Counted from the stretch's first letter, positions 1 to 8,630 are shown. The stretch: DNA of 32,102 nt from Candidatus Woesearchaeota archaeon CG11_big_fil_rev_8_21_14_0_20_43_8 (GCA_002762705.1 PCVE01000041.1:1-32102), one strand, 5' to 3'. The notes: generated by a model not told the origin, from the sequence alone. Numbers and translations are program-made.

Positions 1-316
1 TGTAAGTCCCTTCCAGAACAAGATCAGTGAAATCACCGACCAGGCATGGATTGTTACCCTGGCAGTTGACATCGTTCCCAGTGTAATCTTTTGCCTTTTT
101 TAGATCATCACTGAATATGACAATCCCATCTTTGTTTTCGACATCGAATGTGCCTGTTAGAGATGAAGTATATACAACGACTTGTTTGTTTGACAAAGGA
201 TGATAACCCATCTGTGACGTAGCCGCTAAGTCCGCATAAATGGATGGGATGAAGAGTAACATGACTAATACGGCCAAAAAAACATTCAATTTCCATTTTT
301 TTATGTTATCTTTCAT
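1..316 (-). CDS. Secreted protein, N-terminal fragment running off the left edge; CelD_N / GH9 cellulase N-terminal Ig-like domain
   Basis: Hand translation from the ATG at 316: MKDNIKKWKLNVFLAVLVMLLFIPSIYADLAATSQMGYHPLSNKQVVVYTSSLTGTFDVENKDGIVIFSDDL...CLVGDFTDLVLEGTY. Signal peptide followed by the GYHP...K...F.V...G.....VGDF..L...GTY pattern of CelD_N domains. The ORF track missed it because it has no stop in the window. Confidence 0.6.
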   Translation of the reverse strand, partial: MKDNIKKWKLNVFLAVLVMLLFIPSIYADLAATSQMGYHPLSNKQVVVYTSSLTGTFDVENKDGIVIFSDDLKKAKDYTGNDVNCQGNNPCLVGDFTDLVLEGTY

Positions 317-342
317 TTTGATCATCTATCTGTGGTTTATCT

Positions 343-780
343 TTATCCTTTATTCCAGGTGAATTTTTTATTGAGTCCGTAATTGAATATGAACATGACG
401 AAGATCGCGATGAAATTCCATACGATCAAATGCCCGATACCAAGGGATGTCGTCAACGCCCAGAGTATCAATATAGTCCCAATGATGGTCGTAGTGCTTA
501 TCAACTGGAAAGATATGAATTTCCGAAATACTCCTTTGTCAGTCAATCTTTCATTGAATGTAAGTATGTGGTTTCCGACAAAATTGCTTATGATCGCAGT
601 CTCAGTGGCCAATACTGAACTTATCAGGTAATGGATCCCAGCATAGAATGTGAGGACATATAATACTCCAGTATTTATCAATGTCCCAAGAGCACCAACT
701 GTGCCAAAAAGCAAGAATCCTCTGGATTCATTCAGCTTCTGCCATGCGTAATCTCTTATCGCCGCAAGACTTGTTTTCAT
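343..780 (-). CDS. GtrA-like family membrane protein
   Basis: 145 aa, four hydrophobic segments, FLLFGTVGALGTLINTGVLYVL start and FNYGLNKKFTWNKG end typical of GtrA; 4-bp ATGA overlap with the upstream GT2 gene. Confidence 0.85.
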   Translation of the reverse strand: MKTSLAAIRDYAWQKLNESRGFLLFGTVGALGTLINTGVLYVLTFYAGIHYLISSVLATETAIISNFVGNHILTFNERLTDKGVFRKFISFQLISTTTIIGTILILWALTTSLGIGHLIVWNFIAIFVMFIFNYGLNKKFTWNKG

Positions 781-1676
781 TTTTCCAGCCTCATCGGAGC
801 CGCATATTGTCGTCTTATGTGTGTATGTACCTTCGGAGTGCCGATGCGTAGTCTCAGTACACTAAGTCCAAGCTCTATCATATCTGACATCTGGATCTTG
901 CTTTTGCCGGCGTTTCGTTCTGCGAAATGGATGGGTATCTCAGTTATCTTAAATCCAAAACGATTGGTGGCATGAAGAAGTGATATCTGAAATGCATAAC
1001 CCTTGACATTCAGAAGATCTAAGTCGACTTTGTCGAAGACGCTTGTGTGTATGGCTCTAAATCCACCAGTGCAATCCTGTATCTTCTTGATCCCGAGAAT
1101 CATGCGCGTGTATAGATTAGCAGACTTGCTGATCAATACTCTATGGAATCCCCAGTTTTTTGGTATCGATCCACCCTTCACATAACGTGATCCAATCGCG
1201 AAGTCCGCACCATCTTTTATCGCTCTGAGCAATCGTGGGATATCTGCGGGATCGTGCGAGAGGTCTGCATCCATCTCGAGGATCACATCAGGGTCAAGTG
1301 TCTCCATTGAATATTTCATCCCCGCGATATAAGCTGCACCGAGTCCTTCTTTTTCAGCCCTGGAAAGAAGATGGATATCCTTGTCATTCTTCATGCATTC
1401 TCTGACAATGTCGGCAGTCCCGTCTGGTGATGAATCATCGACTACTAATGTCATGAGTTTGATGTCTTTTAGCTCTTCTTCATCCCTGTTCTGCGCTATC
1501 CTGTCTAACACAAGTTTGATATTATTGGCCTCATTGAATGTAGGCACAACCACACATGCTGATCTTATCGGTCTCTTTTTTTTGCTTTCTTTGTCGCGGT
1601 CCATTTTTTTCACCTTATTCGCTTCTTTTAGTACACTTAATATTTGCATTGTCTTATCTTTCGTGCGAAATGACAT
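777..1676 (-). CDS. Dolichol-phosphate mannosyltransferase-like GT2 glycosyltransferase
   Basis: CVVVPTFNEANNIKLVLDRI, VVDDSSPDGTADIV, EMDADLSHDP, GSRYVKGG: DPM1/GT-A motifs. Confidence 0.92.
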   Translation of the reverse strand: MSFRTKDKTMQILSVLKEANKVKKMDRDKESKKKRPIRSACVVVPTFNEANNIKLVLDRIAQNRDEEELKDIKLMTLVVDDSSPDGTADIVRECMKNDKDIHLLSRAEKEGLGAAYIAGMKYSMETLDPDVILEMDADLSHDPADIPRLLRAIKDGADFAIGSRYVKGGSIPKNWGFHRVLISKSANLYTRMILGIKKIQDCTGGFRAIHTSVFDKVDLDLLNVKGYAFQISLLHATNRFGFKITEIPIHFAERNAGKSKIQMSDMIELGLSVLRLRIGTPKVHTHIRRQYAAPMRLEK

Positions 1677-1725
1677 GATCTATTGGATTATCATACCTTT
1701 GAGACAAAAAAAAGATACAGATGGA

Positions 1726-3294
1726 TCAGGTGCCAATCATTGTCTCTTTTTTCGCTTCTTTGACCCTTACATGTTTTGTCTGCATCTTGCTTATGATCTG
1801 AGACATAAGGGCATCTGCTGGCAGTATCTTCTGATCCAACGGCACACAGAAATCACCAGATACTCTAGTCCTGTCTGCGGATATCGCTACGCCTGCTTCA
1901 GCTAACAATTCTATGTCGTTATAATTGTCTCCGATAGCAAGGACATCTGATCTTTTGAGACCAAGAAATGTGGTCAGTCTTTTCAATCCAACACCTTTGG
2001 TCTGATCCCAATTTATGCCGATATCATATGCTTCACCATTCCAGATAGAGTATAGGGGCGTGTGCTTTGCCATGATAAACTCCACATCATCGACACGGTC
2101 TGTCGCATGAATAGTTATGATGAATTCCTTTGGTTCAAATCCTTTTATCTTTGGATCGGATATCATCTGCAATTCCTTGTGGACATCGTTTAGCTTGTCA
2201 AAGCTATTGATGTGCTGATGTATCTGTCCTCTGAACCAGGTCGCGCTCCCATTCTCATATGTTATGCTGACATATTCAAGTATCTCGCGAAACATCTCCT
2301 GGAGCATCGTGAGGCTTCTGCCGCTGCTTATGTTTATCATGAATCCTAGATCATGGAGCTGTCTGATCTGGTCTATCTGTTTTCTAAGTATTTTCTTAGT
2401 CTCAAGTGTGGTGATATTGCCTGATTGCCTGATCTTTGTGCCTCGTGGGACAAGAACTCCATCGACATCGAATACGATGAGCTTGATATGAGCAAGTTCA
2501 GTCTCATCGAGCATCGAGATATCTTTGTCACAAATTGGTATATCGTGAGATTTGATCCATGAGCGTTCAGCTATCCTGAGTCGTTCTTTGGTTCCAGTAT
2601 CAAACCATTGGCCGTTGAAACGATACCCAGATAATCTCCCCATCTCTGCAAGTTTTCCAAATAGGTCTGTCTCGATCATCGATCTTTTTGCATCTGGAAG
2701 AAAATCGATGGCTGCGGGTTCTAATATATATAAGCCTGCATTTATCAGGTTGCTTGGCGCTTCTTCTTTTTTTGGTTTCTCTACAAAATATATTATCTTC
2801 TCATTGTCCATCGCGACAACACCATATTGGCTTGGGTCTTCGACTTCAGTGAGTGCGATAGTAGCAAGTGCGCCCGTCTTCTTATGTAGCTCATGCATCT
2901 TTCCTATGTCGATCTCCTTTAGTTCATCAGCATTGCACATGAGGAAAGTGCTGTCAAACCAAGGTCTTGCCATCCTAAGGGCACCTCCAGTCCCGAGTGG
3001 CTCTATCTCATCAATATAAGTTATTTTGACGCCAAAGGCTTTTCCATCACCAAAATATCTTTTGATCTGTTCAGGCAAATGATGGACACTTATGGCGATA
3101 TCTTTTATCCCGTTATTTCTGCACATATCTATTGTGTATTCCAGTATCGGCTTATTTTGCACTTTGAGCATCGGTTTTGGCGTCTTGTTTGTCAGTTCTT
3201 TTAGCCTTGTGCCAAATCCGCCTGCACTTATAAGAGCCTTTTTTATTCCTACATTATTTCCGTTATTTTTCATCATTTCAATCACATCCATCAT
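1726..3294 (-). CDS. Fusion protein: N-terminal sugar-1-phosphate nucleotidyltransferase plus C-terminal HAD (Cof/IIB-like) phosphatase
   Basis: N-term KALISAGGFGTRLKELTNKTPKPMLKVQNKPILEY...PLGTGGAL; C-term LIVFDVDGVLVPRG (HAD motif I) and IGDNYNDIELLAEAGVAI (HAD motif IV). Confidence 0.88.
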   Translation of the reverse strand: MMDVIEMMKNNGNNVGIKKALISAGGFGTRLKELTNKTPKPMLKVQNKPILEYTIDMCRNNGIKDIAISVHHLPEQIKRYFGDGKAFGVKITYIDEIEPLGTGGALRMARPWFDSTFLMCNADELKEIDIGKMHELHKKTGALATIALTEVEDPSQYGVVAMDNEKIIYFVEKPKKEEAPSNLINAGLYILEPAAIDFLPDAKRSMIETDLFGKLAEMGRLSGYRFNGQWFDTGTKERLRIAERSWIKSHDIPICDKDISMLDETELAHIKLIVFDVDGVLVPRGTKIRQSGNITTLETKKILRKQIDQIRQLHDLGFMINISSGRSLTMLQEMFREILEYVSITYENGSATWFRGQIHQHINSFDKLNDVHKELQMISDPKIKGFEPKEFIITIHATDRVDDVEFIMAKHTPLYSIWNGEAYDIGINWDQTKGVGLKRLTTFLGLKRSDVLAIGDNYNDIELLAEAGVAISADRTRVSGDFCVPLDQKILPADALMSQIISKMQTKHVRVKEAKKETMIGT

Positions 3295-3296
3295 TT

Positions 3297-3935
3297 CTAA
3301 ATGTCCTGCAGACCCATCGAACTCGGTATCTTCACTGCCCCTTCACGCGAGAAGACAGCTATCATGCTCCTTTTCTCGATGATTCGACCATTTGTTTTCT
3401 GTAATCTACATGATATCTCCCAGATTCCGGGTTTTGGCACTGATGCTGTTATCATCTCATTATCCTGAAATTCTTGGAAAGATATCTTGTTTGTCCCTTT
3501 TGCTTCCCAGATAAGATTTGATTCTTGCACACGTCGCTTTCTCTCCCATTCTGCGATGAAGCTCAGTCCTTCGCCATTGAGCAATCTTATGTCTGTGGAT
3601 TTTTTTTTATTTCGCCGATCAATAAGTGTATATCCATGTCTGTCTTTGCTATTGCAATCCACCAGATAGAGGTGCCCTTTCTGTAGATCAACTGTGAGCT
3701 GTCCTTTTTTTGTGATATGATTTTTCACAGTTTTTTTATTGTCCCGTTGTATGATATTCCATTCCACTGGTCCGCCCATATCTTCGCAGGTGAAATGATA
3801 TCTGTTCTTGATGAAATCAGTCTTGATCTGGATCTTTTGGTTCTCTTGCTTATCCAAATGTCTTTCATTGGCATCATTGTCCGCATTTCCCGTCAAAATA
3901 CCTTTCCAATAATCCAGATAAATCTTCATGTCCAT
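3297..3935 (-). CDS. Hypothetical protein, probably beta-rich, first gene of the glycan operon
   Basis: 212-aa ORF ending 2 nt before the next start; GGTGGTG SD-like sequence before the ATG; no recognised motif. Confidence 0.7.
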   Translation of the reverse strand: MDMKIYLDYWKGILTGNADNDANERHLDKQENQKIQIKTDFIKNRYHFTCEDMGGPVEWNIIQRDNKKTVKNHITKKGQLTVDLQKGHLYLVDCNSKDRHGYTLIDRRNKKKSTDIRLLNGEGLSFIAEWERKRRVQESNLIWEAKGTNKISFQEFQDNEMITASVPKPGIWEISCRLQKTNGRIIEKRSMIAVFSREGAVKIPSSMGLQDI

Positions 3936-4155
3936 TTTTTCACCACCATTTCAATTTTCACAGTACACCTGGATATTTGTTAAAACCTTTTGGAGGTTAT
4001 TTGTGAAAAACAAAAAAAAACAGATGATATATGTGTGGATTCGTAAATGAATGCAATTGCGACCATATTCAGGACATCCGGTGAATTTTTTGTTTTTGAG
4101 CAAAACATAAGACCGAAATTAATTAAATGAAGATTATTGTCAATATGATAACAAA

Positions 4156-5109
4156 TTGGATGGTGAAAAAGTGTTAGATGAAATAATAATTAGTCGGATA
4201 TTAAGTCGTAGAAAATTTGTGCAAGCTTCAGTATCTGTAGTCGCATTAACTGCTATTTTAGAGTGTGGAGATAAATCTAATCCCTATCGTGGAAATGATA
4301 TGGAGAAATGCAAAGATGCACATATCGATACAGCGAATATGTCTGGTCTGACAGAACAACTCGCACATGAGATCGATATGACTGTGTCCAAAGAATCCGG
4401 ATATAAAGGAGGTTGGTCAATCAAGATACTGGAATTGTGCGCACCAAATAAAAGCCATCTTGTGACTGGGGAAAATGAACCTTGCCTTGAGAGCAAAGAC
4501 CAAAAACAGTTGCTGACGACTTCTATAGATATATCTTGCAATGAGCCTCAAATTATATGGAAGAGAGATGATGCGATGACTACGATGGTCGATAATCAAG
4601 GCCATGTCAATTATATGGGACTTTACTTCGACGACAAGCCTGATTTGATGATAAATAATGTGGCTGGTGATGGCGGCAAAAGACAGCAATATGTTCGAAC
4701 TATTTCTGATCTTGGCATGGATCTCGATGGGATTTTTGATTGTGTTAATTGCACATCAGATCAGATGCAGAAGTGGCTTCGCGGCGAAAGCGACCCATTC
4801 AGCATCACGACGATACATAAGGTAAACACGGATGCTTTTGGAAATATGATATATGACGTCGGACTTTTCAGGGTGGATTTGGATGACGTGCGGACGCGTG
4901 TCCTCACAGCGCAACTTAATTTCGCCACTGGACTGCTGAAAAGGATTGATAGTCGATCAAAACTTGGCGGATTTTATTCAAAAATATTCGCCTGGATTCC
5001 TGGTACGGATGGTTTTGAAATAAAGAAATACGGTGTAGACACAGAGACGCAGAATGAATCACACCAATATATGCCAGAGCTTCTTGCCGAGAGTGGTCCG
5101 TATAAATGA
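4156..5109 (+). CDS. Hypothetical secreted protein with twin-arginine (Tat) signal; start may be GTG at 4171
   Basis: N-terminus LSRRKFVQASVSVVALTAILECG: SRRxF-type Tat motif plus hydrophobic core. The TTG start at 4156 is weak; GTG at 4171 has GGTG 5 nt upstream. Confidence 0.65.
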   Translation: MDGEKVLDEIIISRILSRRKFVQASVSVVALTAILECGDKSNPYRGNDMEKCKDAHIDTANMSGLTEQLAHEIDMTVSKESGYKGGWSIKILELCAPNKSHLVTGENEPCLESKDQKQLLTTSIDISCNEPQIIWKRDDAMTTMVDNQGHVNYMGLYFDDKPDLMINNVAGDGGKRQQYVRTISDLGMDLDGIFDCVNCTSDQMQKWLRGESDPFSITTIHKVNTDAFGNMIYDVGLFRVDLDDVRTRVLTAQLNFATGLLKRIDSRSKLGGFYSKIFAWIPGTDGFEIKKYGVDTETQNESHQYMPELLAESGPYK

Positions 5110-5723
5110 TGGTTTTATCTATTTTTTATTTTATGATCTATTATTTATGTGGCATTCATAATATACCTGATTCAACTATATTATCTGTGCATGTATGGAC
5201 TAAAGCTTTTTATTCGCATCTTTTTTTATTATTTAATGAGTCTGTATTGAAAATGATTAAGATGATAGTAGTGGATCGGTCACGTCTTTTTGATGTGCTA
5301 GAAACGTGTTCCGTCGATCTTAAGGAACCAATTTATAGATCTCTTTATGGAAAAAGTCTTGACACTTATGTTCAGACTGGATTCATGTATCCGCAATGTG
5401 GTGCGCTAGAAGCCGGCACTGGGGTTTTCTTCTCTTTGGATAGCCGATATGTGAAGGACATGAACCTAAGTTGCATCGTAATCGCTGATCTTGCTGATTT
5501 CCGGCTTGACAACAGTGTGATAGATACTAGAAATACAAGTTACCTGCCTGAATTTCGCCAAAGGACAATCGAACGGAAAAGTTTTTCCCATTCAGGGTAT
5601 GACATCTGGGATGAAGTTTGCAGACTCGACACATTGGTCGAACAGCATGGCGGATATATCATCTATACCCATAGAAAATCAATACACCGCGACCAGCTCA
5701 AGTATGAAGTGTGGATAGATTGA
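5106..5723 (+). CDS. Hypothetical protein, possibly translated from about 5251
   Basis: ATG overlaps the upstream stop (ATGATG). A TATA-like AAAGCTTTTTATT at about 5201-5213 and an internal ATG at 5251 suggest a shorter alternative product. Confidence 0.55.
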   Translation: MMVLSIFYFMIYYLCGIHNIPDSTILSVHVWTKAFYSHLFLLFNESVLKMIKMIVVDRSRLFDVLETCSVDLKEPIYRSLYGKSLDTYVQTGFMYPQCGALEAGTGVFFSLDSRYVKDMNLSCIVIADLADFRLDNSVIDTRNTSYLPEFRQRTIERKSFSHSGYDIWDEVCRLDTLVEQHGGYIIYTHRKSIHRDQLKYEVWID

Positions 5724-5735
5724 TCTGATTATAAT

Positions 5736-5786
5736 CTTGCATTTCCACTAGTCTATTGATTGGTGGCGATTTAGTGGAAATGCAAG
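5736..5786. repeat. Perfect 15-bp inverted repeat with 21-nt loop
   Basis: CTTGCATTTCCACTA (5736-5750) / TAGTGGAAATGCAAG (5772-5786). Confidence 0.9.
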
Positions 5787-5863
5787 GGTCCGAGAAAACG
5801 ACCCGGAGCAAAGCTAAATAGCTATCGGTTGTGACCAGTGGTGGTGTCGTTTTCGATTGACAA
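5736..5863. ncRNA. Candidate structured RNA, strand unresolved
   Basis: 15-bp hairpin followed by GAAAACGAC (5794-5802) / GTCGTTTTC (5846-5854) enclosing CCGGAGC / GCTATCGG, plus local hairpin GGGTC / GACCC. No ORF fits; region lies between convergent genes. Confidence 0.4.
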
Positions 5864-5921
5864 TCTGTCTTTCTTAGAAAGCATACGCCATCATTTGTGA
5901 AGGTCGGTGGAATGAAAGCAT

Positions 5922-6650
5922 TTAGGTCTTCACACCATAGTCGAAAGTAAAATACTGAATGTTCTCGGAGATCTTTTTTGCATCTGCTGCAGCATATTGG
6001 ATCGCATGCAGTATGTATGGGTCCTTGAACATCGCTTCTTTGTCAGCCTTGATCTTGTCTACAGACCTAAGGACAGCATCAAAATATTGGTCTGCATATT
6101 TTTTATATCTCCCTAGCTGCTTCTTTGTCCCGATCATATAGTTCTGCGCATGCTGCGCCACGCAGTGCCTGAATCCTTCATCGCTTCTTGGATGTTCATA
6201 TCCTGGATATCCGACCATACCGCCGACTGCTGTATCGATCGCGAAATTCCACATCTTCTCGAATGGGACCATCTCAGGCACCCAGGTGGATGAGTCGCCG
6301 ACTTTCTGTCCCAGGCCATTGTACAGGGCTTCGCTTTCTGGTTTCTTGTAATCGATCTTCTCGATGTCGATATCGACATGGATGCTTATGCCGCCATCGA
6401 ATCTCCCACAGCCCGCAGTCCACCATAATCCCGTTAGGAATTCTGCCAATCTGAAGATATTTCTTGTGTCTACCAGGTACCCTTCCAGTGCCTGGCCTGT
6501 GATGGTGAGATATTTTCCGGCTTTCTCTGTGATCTTATGTAACAATTCGCGGTTATATTGCCCGAAATCGTCGATATCTGTCTCAAGCTTCCTTCCTATG
6601 CAGTAAAATTCGATCTCTTTATCCTTGATATACTGTTCTAAGGTCTTCAT
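5922..6650 (-). CDS. Hypothetical protein
   Basis: Long ORF; the MKTLEQ start at 6650 is preferred because GGTGGT lies just upstream. No recognised family. Confidence 0.75.
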   Translation of the reverse strand: MKTLEQYIKDKEIEFYCIGRKLETDIDDFGQYNRELLHKITEKAGKYLTITGQALEGYLVDTRNIFRLAEFLTGLWWTAGCGRFDGGISIHVDIDIEKIDYKKPESEALYNGLGQKVGDSSTWVPEMVPFEKMWNFAIDTAVGGMVGYPGYEHPRSDEGFRHCVAQHAQNYMIGTKKQLGRYKKYADQYFDAVLRSVDKIKADKEAMFKDPYILHAIQYAAADAKKISENIQYFTFDYGVKT

Positions 6651-6757
6651 CAATACCACCCTAAACTAGAATGCTTTTAGGAATATTTATAATTATGGTA
6701 TATATTGATCAGATAAATCGCTATCGATGCAAATTTGAATCCGGGCACACTAATCGC

Positions 6758-8149
6758 TTAGCGATCCAGCTCTTCCTGATAGATCGAACAGACCTTTGCT
6801 GCGATCTTCTTTGGTATGGTATCAGATGTATGCAATGTCATAAATTCATTGTGGAGCTCATCTTCTCGTTCCATGGCTTCTTTTAAGAATTTGCGTTTGA
6901 ATTGTGAGATGAGATAGCCTTTCGCGCCTCTTTTATATGCGAGATAAAATGCATATAGCATCTCATCTCTTCCAAGACCTGAATAATCATATGGTTTCAT
7001 ATTGTTGTTGTCTTCATTGAAGATTGAAAAATAGCTTTTGTTCTCCTTTGTGAACATGTCTTTTCTGATGTTGATGCTTTTTGGGTCAATGCCAAGTGCT
7101 CTTATCATGACGTATATCCTTGCGCATTTTGAACATGAATGGCACCATCGAGAGTTCTTTGCGGTGTTTGAGTCTGCGAAACAGGACATCTGGTATTTCG
7201 CATAGGCAGGATAACGCTGATGCAAAATTTTTATGATCGCAAGTTCATGCAATGGTTCGACTAAAGACATGGCGGAGACCTGCTTTGTGAGTATATGGAG
7301 CATCTTGCTCAGTTCAAATGTCCATGGCTTTGACTGATCATATACGGGATTCATGCGAAATCCTTCTTCAGTCAGATAGTGTTCAGAACAACTGGCCTCA
7401 TTTCCGAAAACAATGTGCTTTGCATGAAAATAATGGGTGAAAGGAAGCATAAGGAGGGCATATTCAGTCAATTGCGTCGCCCAGCCGATGTCTGGCTTGC
7501 AGAGATTGAAATATTCCGGATATCTGGTCACTCCCAGCATATTCTCGATTCTGTATACTTCTTTTCCGAACTCTTTTGATAATTCATCTACAAGATCATT
7601 CTTATGCTTGATCTCATACATATTCTGGATCTCTTGTTTGGTCTCATCCATATATTTGATATCTGGCTCTTGGACATACACTAAAACAGGATCAAGTCCG
7701 ATCTCTTCAGAGACCGCAAAATTAAGGAGACTTTCCTTTCCAAATGTAAATAGGATGACTGATCGGTCTTTATTTCTTGGATTGTAATTTGGAAGTTTTA
7801 CCCTATGCGAATCGAATTTATAGTTCATGTTGATAAATGATCTTAACGATGGCAGATTGGGATTTCCAGCTGAGTCATTGCTAAAAGGGATGTAATTCAG
7901 TACAGGATTTAAGAGCAATGATTTCAAAACGGGTGAATTCATCTCATATCTGATATTCTCCTTGTCCATAAGTAAAGGCAATGTCTGTGTTGCAAGAAAG
8001 ATAAAGTTTTCAATAGTCTCTTTTTTTATTGGGCTTGGAAATCGGTCCCAGACTTCTTGGGGATAGGTTATATTGAAGAATTCTTTATTGACTTTCACTC
8101 GAAATCCATTCTTATTAATCTTATATGCTATATGTATATCTTCAATCAT
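6758..8149 (-). CDS. PP-loop ATPase-like protein (QueC/MurL-like architecture)
   Basis: VILFTFGKESLLNFAV resembles a modified SGGxDS PP-loop; WCHSCSKCARIYVMIRALG resembles the C-terminal Cys cluster of QueC/MurL-type proteins. TATA-like TTTTTAAACTTA upstream. Confidence 0.5.
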   Translation of the reverse strand: MIEDIHIAYKINKNGFRVKVNKEFFNITYPQEVWDRFPSPIKKETIENFIFLATQTLPLLMDKENIRYEMNSPVLKSLLLNPVLNYIPFSNDSAGNPNLPSLRSFINMNYKFDSHRVKLPNYNPRNKDRSVILFTFGKESLLNFAVSEEIGLDPVLVYVQEPDIKYMDETKQEIQNMYEIKHKNDLVDELSKEFGKEVYRIENMLGVTRYPEYFNLCKPDIGWATQLTEYALLMLPFTHYFHAKHIVFGNEASCSEHYLTEEGFRMNPVYDQSKPWTFELSKMLHILTKQVSAMSLVEPLHELAIIKILHQRYPAYAKYQMSCFADSNTAKNSRWCHSCSKCARIYVMIRALGIDPKSINIRKDMFTKENKSYFSIFNEDNNNMKPYDYSGLGRDEMLYAFYLAYKRGAKGYLISQFKRKFLKEAMEREDELHNEFMTLHTSDTIPKKIAAKVCSIYQEELDR

Positions 8150-8232
8150 TGGATTTTCAATGATTGATAAGTTTAAAAAGATTCACTTTTCTCTGTCGTG
8201 TCATTGTCAATATGCAATCCTGATAGCAAAGT

Positions 8233-8255
8233 GCGAAACGCACCTCCGAAGCTAC
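8233..8255 (+). repeat. Direct repeat R1 copy 1 (23 nt)
   Basis: gcgaaacgcacctccgaagctac, identical to 8441-8463. Confidence 0.9.
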
Positions 8256-8350
8256 TCTCGTAAGCAAAGCTTACGGAGCATTGTGACTTTGTCACAATAC
8301 AGCGGAAATCGAAAACCAAAGGTTTTCGAGTTGATAAGCTTCGCTTATCA

Positions 8351-8371
8351 AAAATGTAGATGGGGTTGGGA
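8351..8371 (+). repeat. Direct repeat R2 copy 1 (21 nt)
   Basis: aaaatgtagatggggttggga, identical to 8469-8489. Confidence 0.9.
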
Positions 8372-8440
8372 AGAATCGCATAATATCTTGTTCGAATCTC
8401 TTCAACAATTGAAACAATCCCAAGTGCGCTTGAGCCGAAG

Positions 8441-8463
8441 GCGAAACGCACCTCCGAAGCTAC
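8441..8463 (+). repeat. Direct repeat R1 copy 2 (23 nt)
   Basis: gcgaaacgcacctccgaagctac, identical to 8233-8255. Confidence 0.9.
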
Positions 8464-8468
8464 AGCGG

Positions 8469-8489
8469 AAAATGTAGATGGGGTTGGGA
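8469..8489 (+). repeat. Direct repeat R2 copy 2 (21 nt)
   Basis: aaaatgtagatggggttggga, identical to 8351-8371. Confidence 0.9.
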
Positions 8490-8602
8490 GGACTTTCGGT
8501 GAACTGTGAGTTGCCAGCTATGAGCTGTGATTTTTATCCACAGCCCATGGCTCACGGCCCAAAGCTCATTTCGAACCCCCGATCACACGGCCCCCAGCCG
8601 CA

Positions 8603-8630
8603 TATCATAGCCAAACTAGACCACAACCCC
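8603..8630 (+). repeat. Direct repeat R3 copy 1 (28 nt)
   Basis: tatcatagccaaactagaccacaacccc, identical to 8727-8754. Confidence 0.9.

Noticed and set aside
108-296. 62-aa minus ORF in the ORF track
   Set aside because: Out of frame with the better-supported CelD_N-like partial CDS (1-316) covering the same bases.
5736-5786. Simple intrinsic terminator
   Set aside because: No U-tract follows the stem and adjacent helices extend another 70 nt; not excluded, but not the best explanation.
8173-8451. 92-aa minus ORF across the hairpin array
   Set aside because: Composition is dictated by palindromes and repeats; no domain pattern or good start context.
8565-8590. tRNA-like T-loop sequence (ttcgaaccccc)
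   Set aside because: No matching T-stem, anticodon arm or acceptor stem on either strand.
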